Made by a program: the position numbers and the translations under genes | NCBI GenBank assembly: GCA_964370305.1 | Contig: CAYJIU010000043.1 | Location: 1 to 16,426 of the forward strand | DNA from: CAYJAD01 sp964370305 | GTDB taxonomy: Bacteria; Desulfobacterota; Desulfovibrionia; Desulfovibrionales; Desulfovibrionaceae | Length of the DNA: 16,426 nucleotides | Direction of reading: 5' to 3' | In this document: one piece after another, positions 1 to 6,192 of the stretch | Layout: each line of letters begins with the position of its first letter | Position numbering within the stretch: the first letter of the stretch is position 1 | Notes under the pieces: generated by a model | Database searches by the model: none | Told to the model about the DNA's origin: nothing | Seen by the model: only the letters and a program-made list of their open reading frames with translations

Positions 1-52
1 CCTGGCCTACAGGTTCGTAGCCTGTTGCTCTATCCAGCTGAGCTACAGCCGC
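1..52 (-). tRNA. tRNA-Arg (anticodon ACG), 3' part outside the window
   Basis: The reverse complement folds as the 5' two thirds of a tRNA. The acceptor 5' strand GCGGCTG (52-46) is followed by TA, a D arm GCTC-AGCTGGATA-GAGC, the anticodon stem ACAGG/CCTGT and the seven-base loop CTACGAA. Reading that loop as positions 32-38 puts ACG at 34-36, which decodes CGN arginine codons after A-to-I editing. The variable region begins at the window edge; the T arm and the acceptor 3' strand are not present. The 5' end at 52 is set by counting seven acceptor bases before the conserved TA. Confidence 0.93.
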
Positions 53-54
53 GC

Positions 55-131
55 AATGTGCAAATGGCAAACTAAGCAAAAAGGTATCGGTGGTCAAGTA
101 ATTTTTGACCTAATTTCTATTTTTGCACATT
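55..131 (-). repeat. Nested inverted repeats downstream of the ABC-GT gene, possible weak terminator
   Basis: A perfect 10-bp inverted repeat (55-64 with 122-131) encloses a second hairpin whose arms are ggtcaa (92-97) and ttgacc (105-110). The outer arm touches the stop codon of the ABC-GT gene (131-133), and the structure ends three bases before the tRNA. No T run directly follows the hairpins in the operon's direction; the nearest lies about 9 bases beyond the inner hairpin. Termination is therefore possible but not clear. The inner arm also overlaps the putative tRNA -35 box. Confidence 0.35.
69..97 (-). promoter_or_regulatory. Probable sigma-70 promoter of the tRNA-Arg gene
   Basis: On the minus strand a TTGACC -35 box (97-92) lies 17 bases before TAGTTT (74-69). 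A start about 7 bases downstream would fall some 10 bases before the tRNA 5' end. The -35 matches consensus at 5 of 6 positions; the -10 is poor (3 of 6). The tRNA therefore probably has its own promoter and does not depend on read-through from the ABC-GT gene upstream. Confidence 0.45.
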
Positions 132-2107
132 TATTTAGTTTTATGATGCTCAAGAATTGCTTTAGCTATTTGTATTCCTTGATTTTCTTGTGAAAAAAGT
201 TTTTGAGCTATATTTTGTGCTTCCTTACCTAGTTTGTTTGCCTCATCGGGAAAAAGTATGAGCTTGCGTAGGGAATTTTTAAGTTCTTGGGTATCATTTT
301 GTTTGAAAATAAGGGCAGATTTTTCATGCTCAAGTACTTCCATATGCCCCGGTAGGTCGCTTGCAACAATAGGGATAGCAAAGAGCATGGCTTCCATTAG
401 GCTTGCCGGAATGCCATCATGTTCGCCATTTTGAAGAATACTTCCAGCGGCAACAAAAATATGTGCTTTGCGTAAATAATCCATCATCTGTTCGTGAGGT
501 ATGTGCCCTACAAACTGTACATGTTTGCGAAGCCCTGCAAGGCGTGTGCGCAAGCGCAATAAGCGCAATAAGGAACCATCACCAATAATGGTTAAGTTGG
601 CGGGTATATTTTCCTTTTTTAAAGCGGATATGGTTTGAATACAACTCCATATATTTTTACGTTTGGTGATGCGCCCAGCCATAACTATATTGATTTCGCC
701 CTGTCTTGCAGCACCATCGGCTGGAGCTTCCACGTCCTCTATGGATGGATAAAGCCCAGGGCTGTCATATATGTTTAAAATTTTACTGGTTTTAAATTTT
801 GCATCAAGGTCAAGGCAGGCTTGTATTAGTTTTGATTGAGTTTCCTTGGTATCACAGCAAACAAAGCTAGCATATTTAGCCTTTACGGCTTTAAATTGAA
901 TATTTTTTACATCTTTTGTGTGTAGTGAAAAGGAAAATGGTATCCCTAATATGCCTGCGGCCATCCATGCGGCAGTGCTGGCATTATTACTACCAATGGC
1001 GTGTAAGTGGGCCGTTTCATCGGCAATGGCCCAGCGTACCATGCGTATGCTTTTTGCCATATTCCAGAATGTACGCATGGCCGTAAAAAGGTTTAGGCGT
1101 TGCTTGCTTGGAATTTGTGACCAATATTTCCAAATAATTCCTGGATTACCATGGCTTGTGCGTAAGGTAGAAAAAATATTGGCTATGGTTTTGAACAAAC
1201 CTTGTTTTTTGATGGGCACAGGTAGGGAATATTCCCCCTCACCAATGGATGCAAGACTTGCACCGCGCATGGAGTAAACGCGATTAAGTATGCGTTGTTC
1301 GTGCATATTTAAAATGCTTTGTGTGTCTGTGGTGCCGTAGAGGGTTGGAAATTCATCCACAACGCAAACATTATTTATGATGCGCGGGGCAGACTCAAGC
1401 AATTGGCTATTACCGCTAGATGGTGGCACCGGTTTTTTGCTTTGGCATACAAGGATGCCTTCTTCTAACGTGTAGACACTATCACAATATGTGGCAACAC
1501 TTGGGTCATGGGTTACAATAACCATGGCGATGCCGCCGTCATGGGCTAGGGTGCAAAAATTTTCCATGACTACTTTAGAGGTGCGGCTATCCAGAGCACC
1601 TGTGGGTTCGTCAGCTAGCAGTATACGCGGATTATTGACCATGGCTCTAGCAACGGCAACTCTTTGTTGCTCACCGCCAGATAGGCGATTGCTACGATAG
1701 CTAACCCGATGCGAGAGGCGTACTAGCTCAAGCGCGCGAATGACCCTTTCCCAGCGTTCCTCAGGTGGTATTTGAGCATAAATTAGTGGAAATTCAACAT
1801 TTTCAAAAACGGTAGAATGGTCAAATAAATTACTGCTTTGCATCACAAAGCCCATATTCTCACGTCTAAAGTCTGATATGGCATCACTTTCAAGGGTAAG
1901 TATATCTGTATTTAGAATATTTAGGCTGCCGCTATCAGGAGCGTGTAACATGCCAAGAATATGCAACATGGTGGATTTACCACAGCCCGATGGCCCCATA
2001 ATGGCTACCATTTCGCCAGCGGCAACATCAATATTGGTGCCTCGTAGTACCGGTGGAAATCCGGGGTAACATTTATATAAATTTTGCGCACTTATAACTG
2101 GAGCCAT
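131..2107 (-). CDS. Fusion of a MacB/LolD-type ABC transporter ATPase with a GT4 glycosyltransferase
   Basis: This is a 658-residue protein with two complete domains. Residues 1-225 are an ABC ATPase: Walker A GPSGCGKS (38-45), Q-loop Q90, signature LSGGEQQ (142-148), Walker B ILLADEP ending at E167/P168, and switch His200. The subfamily is that of MacB/LolD/FtsE. A Pro/Ser-rich linker (about 223-242) leads to a GT-B, GT4-like glycosyltransferase (243-658). That part has an N-terminal VCVVDEFPTL strand, an HxH...GIPFSF segment (369-395), AGRITKRKN (477-485), GDG (509-511) and the nucleotide-sugar motif E-H-D-G-I-P-x3-M-E (562-572). The ATPase would power the FtsX-type permease encoded immediately upstream. 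It starts 7 bases after the permease stop, with a weak AGGT ribosome site overlapping that stop. The open frame is continuous and both domains are full length, so a real fusion is more likely than an error. Acceptor and donor sugars are unknown. Confidence 0.9.
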   Translation of the reverse strand: MAPVISAQNLYKCYPGFPPVLRGTNIDVAAGEMVAIMGPSGCGKSTMLHILGMLHAPDSGSLNILNTDILTLESDAISDFRRENMGFVMQSSNLFDHSTVFENVEFPLIYAQIPPEERWERVIRALELVRLSHRVSYRSNRLSGGEQQRVAVARAMVNNPRILLADEPTGALDSRTSKVVMENFCTLAHDGGIAMVIVTHDPSVATYCDSVYTLEEGILVCQSKKPVPPSSGNSQLLESAPRIINNVCVVDEFPTLYGTTDTQSILNMHEQRILNRVYSMRGASLASIGEGEYSLPVPIKKQGLFKTIANIFSTLRTSHGNPGIIWKYWSQIPSKQRLNLFTAMRTFWNMAKSIRMVRWAIADETAHLHAIGSNNASTAAWMAAGILGIPFSFSLHTKDVKNIQFKAVKAKYASFVCCDTKETQSKLIQACLDLDAKFKTSKILNIYDSPGLYPSIEDVEAPADGAARQGEINIVMAGRITKRKNIWSCIQTISALKKENIPANLTIIGDGSLLRLLRLRTRLAGLRKHVQFVGHIPHEQMMDYLRKAHIFVAAGSILQNGEHDGIPASLMEAMLFAIPIVASDLPGHMEVLEHEKSALIFKQNDTQELKNSLRKLILFPDEANKLGKEAQNIAQKLFSQENQGIQIAKAILEHHKTK

Positions 2108-2114
2108 ATTCTAC

Positions 2115-3302
2115 CTACTCAAAACGTAAAGCTGTAACAACATCCATGCGGCTAGCTTGCATGGCCGGATATATGCCACCGGTTACCCCAATAACAGCAG
2201 AAAAAATTATGCTTCCAAGGCTACTTAGTAGTAGCAAAGGATAGGATATGGATGAGCTAAGGGCATAGCTACCAATGTGCACAAATAGTGTGCCGATTAT
2301 TATTCCCACAATACCGCCAGCTATAGACTTGCACAAAGCTTCGGTTAGGAATTGGCCCAAGATATCCTTGTCTGATCCGCCCATGGCTTTTTTCAGCCCA
2401 ACCTCACGTGTTCTTGCGCGTACTGCTGCAAATGTACCATGCCAAATGCCAAACCCGCCAAGCAATAGCGAAGCTACAATACCAAGCCAAAGTAAGACTT
2501 CTACAAATAGGAATGTATTTTTGATGCGTTTTAATTGCTCAGACTGGGTGCGTATAAGTAAGTTTGGTGCGCTTTGATGCTTTTTAACAATTACAGGAAT
2601 TTCTTTTACAATACTATCAATATCTTCCCAAGCAATAGCCCGTATAAAAAGCCTTCTAATTTTTGCTCCTCCCCATTTACGGTCTAACATAATGGTATAA
2701 GGGAGAAAACCCAAACGAATATTAGACCCAAGCATAACGCCACCCACAACGCCGACCACCTCAAATGCTTCGGTACCAAGAGTTAGTAATTTTCCAATGG
2801 CATCATCGGGGGATTTAAAAAGTTTTTCGGCGGCCTCCCAACCAAGGATGCAAACTCGTTTTTTATCATCTATGTCTTCTGCCGTAAAAAATCTGCCGGC
2901 CATAATAGTAGCGGCATGAGTTATCCAAAAGTGTTGGTCTACGCCAGCAAAGGATATTCTATGATTGGCTGTGCCTATGCGAAACTCAAAGTTTTGATAA
3001 AACATTGTATTGGCACTAACTGTACTGATAGTGGGGACTGCGCGTAGTGCATCCATGGTTTCGTGGTAAAATTCCCGTATGGGTTGGCCCACGTGTGAGG
3101 CATCATCCATAATCACTTCGACGACATTAACACCACCCATAAGCACCATGTCTTGCCCAATATTATAGCGCATCTCTTGGCCAAGCACAGCTAAAGTAAT
3201 GAAGGCAGTAATGCCAATAGCAATAGAAAAGATGACGCCAAAAGTACGTTGACGTATCACTTGGCGCACACTTACGCGCAAGAGGTCAGCTTTTGTTATC
3301 AT
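2115..3302 (-). CDS. MacB/FtsX-family ABC transporter permease
   Basis: This 395-residue protein has the classic MacB/LolC topology. TM1 is at about 21-41, a large periplasmic domain at about 45-260, and TM2-TM4 at about 263-287, 325-347 and 354-378. The cytoplasmic coupling segment RARTREVGLKKAMGGS (295-310) and the C-terminal end DVVTALRFE are FtsX-family hallmarks. I chose the ATG at 3302 because it overlaps the stop codon of the upstream glycosyltransferase by one base (TAATG). A 21-residue longer frame lies wholly inside that gene. The partner ATPase is the downstream ABC-GT fusion. MacB-type systems act mechanically on periplasmic or membrane substrates. No outer-membrane TolC-like or periplasmic adaptor gene is visible here, so the exit route is open. 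Confidence 0.9.
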   Translation of the reverse strand: MITKADLLRVSVRQVIRQRTFGVIFSIAIGITAFITLAVLGQEMRYNIGQDMVLMGGVNVVEVIMDDASHVGQPIREFYHETMDALRAVPTISTVSANTMFYQNFEFRIGTANHRISFAGVDQHFWITHAATIMAGRFFTAEDIDDKKRVCILGWEAAEKLFKSPDDAIGKLLTLGTEAFEVVGVVGGVMLGSNIRLGFLPYTIMLDRKWGGAKIRRLFIRAIAWEDIDSIVKEIPVIVKKHQSAPNLLIRTQSEQLKRIKNTFLFVEVLLWLGIVASLLLGGFGIWHGTFAAVRARTREVGLKKAMGGSDKDILGQFLTEALCKSIAGGIVGIIIGTLFVHIGSYALSSSISYPLLLLSSLGSIIFSAVIGVTGGIYPAMQASRMDVVTALRFE

Positions 3303-4480
3303 TATATTTTTTCCATGCGTAGCAATTTGCCGTTTTTCGCCACATGGTAACGAAATCCATGCCAATCAATATGCCAAGCGCGTATGGTTTTTATGTATAC
3401 CCAAGTAAACATAAATATACCCAAGAAAAAGCCCATAAGCCAATTCTTGGCTGGTGTGGGGCGCGGGAGCATTTCTCGCCAATTTAGGATTATTTTTGAC
3501 AAAATACCGAGGTGCGCTAGGGATAAGATGACAAACCACGCGCTGTCGGTAGACAGTGTGCCTGTTAATCCACCAAGTATTGTAAAACAGGAAAACAGTA
3601 CAGGCAAGGTTAAGAAAATGGCAAAAAAACCTAATAAGTACCACTGGCTTATAACACAAAATTTTAAGAATAGCACTTGCCTTTGCATCCAAGCTTGCCA
3701 AGTTGGGAGGCTGTGATTTTTAGCTTTGGTTGTGAGCATAGCTTGGGGGCAAAGCCTTACGTGGATACGTTTTTTTAACATAATGGCAGCAAGAGAACAG
3801 TCATCGACGACATTTTCTTTCCAAGTATCTGCAATTTTGTGTTCTTCAAACATGGCGCGCGATACAGCCATAGCCCCACCCCAAGGTTGAGCCAAGGTTA
3901 CAATGGCTTGTAAAAGGCGCATGAGCAGTACACTAAATTGATAAGCAAGGCTTACGACATGATCGTCTACGGCTTCTACATCATGATAGCCGGTGCAAAA
4001 GCCGGCTTCAGATTTTACAATGGGCCATACGAGAGCGCGCACAAAATTGGGCTTTGCAATGTGGGTGCTATCGCAAAAAACGTATATATCTGCACGGGCA
4101 CCAACATGATTTAAGCCTTGTAATATATTATGATTTTTTTGTGAACAAGTTTGAGCTTGTCCTGCGATTATACAGTCAAGATGCGGAAATTTGTCTTTTA
4201 GAGAGTTGGCAAGTCTGGTGGCTGGGTCTTGCTCACTGGCTGTGACTATTACCGGTAAAATATTGGGATAATCCTGTTCAAGTAATGATGATAAAGCCTC
4301 CTGCATAGACGGATTATCACCAGTTGCAGGGATGATTATGCCCACCGTAGGATAGGTAGTGCCAGCCTCTAGCGGAGCTAGATTGTGTACTGCATCCTTG
4401 CTAAGGATTGTATTGCGTGAATGTCGCCATAAGCCAAAAAGTACCACGCATTGTAATATGGCAGCTAAAAACCAAATCAT
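3302..4480 (-). CDS. Membrane-bound family 2 glycosyltransferase (GT21/HpnI-like)
   Basis: This 392-residue protein has an N-terminal membrane segment (1-17), a cytoplasmic GT-A domain (about 45-275) and three C-terminal membrane segments (about 281-305, 314-333, 346-362). The N-terminal GT2 strand TVGIIIPATGDNP (45-57) and the VVDDCSLA segment (224-231, catalytic Asp region) are clear. The C-terminal WHGFRY resembles the WxGxxY end of ceramide-glucosyltransferase and HpnI-type enzymes. The usual DxD is D137-S-T139, so the second acidic residue is missing; the QxxRW motif is also degenerate (QRQVLF, 266-271). The ATG at 4480 was chosen because a GGAG overlapping the previous gene's stop lies 9-12 bases upstream. 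A lipid acceptor is likely from the membrane topology, but which one is unknown. Confidence 0.85.
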   Translation of the reverse strand: MIWFLAAILQCVVLFGLWRHSRNTILSKDAVHNLAPLEAGTTYPTVGIIIPATGDNPSMQEALSSLLEQDYPNILPVIVTASEQDPATRLANSLKDKFPHLDCIIAGQAQTCSQKNHNILQGLNHVGARADIYVFCDSTHIAKPNFVRALVWPIVKSEAGFCTGYHDVEAVDDHVVSLAYQFSVLLMRLLQAIVTLAQPWGGAMAVSRAMFEEHKIADTWKENVVDDCSLAAIMLKKRIHVRLCPQAMLTTKAKNHSLPTWQAWMQRQVLFLKFCVISQWYLLGFFAIFLTLPVLFSCFTILGGLTGTLSTDSAWFVILSLAHLGILSKIILNWREMLPRPTPAKNWLMGFFLGIFMFTWVYIKTIRAWHIDWHGFRYHVAKNGKLLRMEKI

Positions 4481-4485
4481 ATTAA

Positions 4486-4929
4486 CTACTCCGGAAGAGG
4501 GCCACAACGCTCAGTGAGTTTTGAATTTTGTAGTCTATCACCTTCAATGTCAATGGAAAAACCATTATTTAATATAACTTCACCGCTAACCTTAAAAGCG
4601 TTTTCAATGCGGCCTATGAAGCGGTATCCTGAATGATGACTTGCTCTTATTACTCCATCTTTGTCTTTAGTGCCACTAAAGTGATAAGTATCCACTTGCC
4701 CATTTTTTAGCTTTAGGAGTAAAACCCCATGGACTTTACCGTCAGGTGAAAAGCAGGCGCCAGCGCGAAAGGTTGAAGAATAAATAGAACCTGTCCAAAG
4801 TTCACCTATGGTTTCTTGAGCTTGCTTAGGGGGAGATATTTTTGTAGTATTTTCTACGGCTAAGCATGGGGGGGGGGTGATGTACCCAAGGCCAAAAATA
4901 CAACATATAAAGATTATATATTTTCTCAT
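4486..4929 (-). CDS. Small secreted protein of unknown function, first gene of the glycosyltransferase/ABC operon
   Basis: I do not recognise this 147-residue family. It starts MRKYIIFICC with a hydrophobic core to about residue 19, followed by PPPCLA, which looks like a Sec signal peptide cleaved near residue 24. The PPPC stretch is not a good lipobox. The mature part is rich in predicted strands with many Gly and aromatic residues. It carries two further cysteines (C59, C142) that could form a disulfide. Ten consecutive C bases encode part of residues 18-21, in the signal peptide. The gene ends 5 bases before the glycosyltransferase ATG, so the two are probably translationally coupled. It may be a periplasmic partner or substrate of the MacB-like transporter, which is inference from position only. 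The ribosome site is weak (AGGA about 15 bases upstream). Confidence 0.75.
   Translation of the reverse strand: MRKYIIFICCIFGLGYITPPPCLAVENTTKISPPKQAQETIGELWTGSIYSSTFRAGACFSPDGKVHGVLLLKLKNGQVDTYHFSGTKDKDGVIRASHHSGYRFIGRIENAFKVSGEVILNNGFSIDIEGDRLQNSKLTERCGPLPE
4868..4877 (-). repeat. Homopolymeric C tract (10 C on coding strand)
   Basis: Ten G on the plus strand read as ten C in the coding strand, spanning codons ACC-CCC-CCC-CCA in the signal-peptide region of the small secreted protein. It is the longest G/C homopolymer in the window. Gain or loss of one base would shift the frame at about residue 20. Confidence 0.95.
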
Positions 4930-5000
4930 GATTGGTGCTTAAATCCTAAATATATTTATATATACACGCTAAACTCATTTTAAAAATTTAGCATGTGATT

Positions 5001-5030
5001 TTGACTTTATCAATATCGCCTGTGTATATA
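5001..5030 (+). promoter_or_regulatory. Probable sigma-70 promoter for the phosphodiesterase gene
   Basis: TTGACT (5001-5006) is followed after 18 bases by TATATA (5025-5030), with TG dinucleotides just before the -10. It lies in the 187-base divergent gap and would start transcription near 5037, giving an 80-base leader containing the 5065-5091 inverted repeat. A nearby inverted repeat gctaaa/tttagc (4968-4973 and 4987-4992) could serve as an operator between the two divergent units. Confidence 0.5.
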
Positions 5031-5064
5031 TCACTTGGTGCCTATGTTATGCAACCTTTTATTT

Positions 5065-5091
5065 CTGCACACTTTTTAATGAATTGTGCAG
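5065..5091 (+). repeat. Perfect 7-bp inverted repeat in the leader, overlapping a Shine-Dalgarno sequence
   Basis: CTGCACA (5065-5071) pairs with TGTGCAG (5085-5091) across a 13-base loop. The 3' arm shares its last two bases with an AGGAG (5090-5094). That AGGAG is placed 7 bases before an ATG (5102) opening a three-codon reading frame (Met-Lys-Gly-stop). Folding could therefore mask the upstream ribosome site. Confidence 0.5.
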
Positions 5092-5116
5092 GAGTCTTAA
5101 TATGAAAGGATAGTAA

Positions 5117-5887
5117 ATGTTAGTTTTTGTTCTCATTGATGGACTTGATGCTACAAGCTCTGTACATATGTCTTATTTATCAGCAAATGCACAAGCTGGA
5201 GCCCTTTGCGGCACACTTGAGTGTGAGCTACCTACAGTATCACGGGCAATTTATTCTACTTTATTTACAGGTTATACTCCCTTAACTACAGGTGTTACTA
5301 ACAATAAAGAAAGTTTTTTCCATGAAAAAATACTTTCCAATTCATTTTTCATAAAAATGCGTAAACATAATAAAATCTGTGCCATGGCTGCATATCATTG
5401 GATGTATGAGCTATATGCAGGTGAAAAATTTTGCTCCAGCAAGCATAGGTTGAGCATAAATCCCGGTGGTATTGTACCTTACGGCATTTTTTATAATGGT
5501 GAGCACTATCCGGATGAGTATGTGTTTCAAGATGCTGAGGCCTTGCGCTTGCATTATGAGCCAGATTTTTTACTTGTGCATAGTATGGGGGTGGACACAG
5601 CCGGACATGGTTTTGGGGCAGATAGTGTGGAATATCGGGATGCTGTGCGTAATGTAGACATATTATTGGCAGAATATATACCTACATGGCTAGCTGCGCA
5701 GGCCATGGTTATTGTCACAAGTGACCATGGTATGCACAAAGATGGTTCGCATAATGATCTTTCACCAGACGTAAGGCAGGTGCCGTATTGGATACTTGGA
5801 GCAGTACAAAAAAACCAAAAATCGCCACAAAATCAAACAGATTGGTATAAATTGCTTTGTAATTATTATGGTTTTTGTGAAAGCTAA
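5117..5887 (+). CDS. Alkaline-phosphatase-superfamily phosphodiesterase/pyrophosphatase, compact cytoplasmic form
   Basis: This 256-residue protein contains the full metal-site set of the type I phosphodiesterase/nucleotide pyrophosphatase family. D8 lies in LIDGLD, a Ser occupies the nucleophile position (S42, in PTVSRAIYSTLFTG), then D160 and H164 (DTAGH), D203 and H204 (TSDHGM), and H212 (GSHND). It should use two metal ions (normally zinc) to cleave a phosphomonoester or diester. It is much shorter than most NPP enzymes, and no signal peptide is seen, so it is probably cytoplasmic. The ATG at 5117 has AAGGA 7 bases upstream. It is divergent from the glycosyltransferase/ABC operon with a 187-base shared gap, so a shared substrate such as a glycolipid or sugar nucleotide is conceivable but unproven. 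The exact substrate cannot be deduced. Confidence 0.82.
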   Translation: MLVFVLIDGLDATSSVHMSYLSANAQAGALCGTLECELPTVSRAIYSTLFTGYTPLTTGVTNNKESFFHEKILSNSFFIKMRKHNKICAMAAYHWMYELYAGEKFCSSKHRLSINPGGIVPYGIFYNGEHYPDEYVFQDAEALRLHYEPDFLLVHSMGVDTAGHGFGADSVEYRDAVRNVDILLAEYIPTWLAAQAMVIVTSDHGMHKDGSHNDLSPDVRQVPYWILGAVQKNQKSPQNQTDWYKLLCNYYGFCES

Positions 5888-5970
5888 GCTTTTCAGGGTG
5901 TGGACAAACCCTATATCGCAAAAAGGAAACTTGAAAACATGACTCAAAAATTATTTTTCAAGTTTTAAAG

Positions 5971-6011
5971 CTTTAAACTCCAAATGTGGAGGTTAAAGTT
6001 AGACCTTTTTT
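5971..6011 (+). terminator. Stem-loop, possible terminator of the phosphodiesterase gene
   Basis: A 12-bp stem with one A-G mismatch (5971-5982 with 5987-5998) closes an AATG tetraloop about 84 bases after the stop codon. A run of six T begins at 6006, seven bases after the stem. That is further than in a standard intrinsic terminator, so confidence is modest. Confidence 0.4.
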
Positions 6012-6060
6012 GTTGCGAAAAAAACCATCTTTCAACGATAACATATTGTCGCCGTTAAAG

Positions 6061-6118
6061 TTTTTTGGAAAGGGGGTTTGGGGGAAGAACCTTTTGTTCA
6101 CAAAAGGTTTTCCCCCAA
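6061..6118. repeat. Long G-rich/C-rich hairpin element, possible dispersed intergenic repeat or terminator
   Basis: Arms 6078-6096 (ttgggggaagaaccttttg) and 6101-6118 (caaaaggttttcccccaa) pair over their whole length except one bulged base, around a TTCA loop. A preceding purine-rich stretch (6061-6076, ending in five G) completes the element. No T run follows on the plus strand. The pattern (G run, hairpin with ggggg-aacctttt and aaaaggtt-ccccc arms) resembles intergenic hairpins that I recall recurring in Desulfovibrio genomes. That recollection needs a genome search. Confidence 0.6.
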
Positions 6119-6192
6119 GAAGCTTTGTCATCAATCTTAATAATTAAATTATAACACAGTATAAAAAATATTATAATGCAAAGGGTAAATAT

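Larger units (their letters stand above)
5888..6192. other. Non-coding gap with two hairpin elements
   Basis: I see no credible gene in these 305 bases. They hold two strong hairpins (5971-5998 and 6078-6118) separated by A/T-rich DNA. The AT-rich last 65 bases carry the thyX ribosome site (AAAGGG, 5-10 bases before the ATG) and probably its promoter, though no convincing -35/-10 pair stands out. Confidence 0.6.

Noticed and set aside
918..1277. 119-codon plus-strand open frame
   Set aside because: Lies entirely antisense to the GT4 part of the ABC-GT fusion, has no ribosome site and no recognisable motifs; a shadow frame.
1320..1460. Frameshift or assembly error joining the ABC and GT genes
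   Set aside because: The frame is continuous, both domains are complete, and the linker has ordinary codon use; it cannot be excluded without reads, but nothing in the sequence indicates it.
3303..3365. Longer permease start 21 codons upstream
   Set aside because: It lies fully within the upstream glycosyltransferase gene; the TAATG overlap start directly precedes a normal FtsX-type N terminus.
3366..3716. Overlapping 110-codon frames on both strands
   Set aside because: Both are shadows of the membrane glycosyltransferase gene, which has clear family motifs in its own frame.
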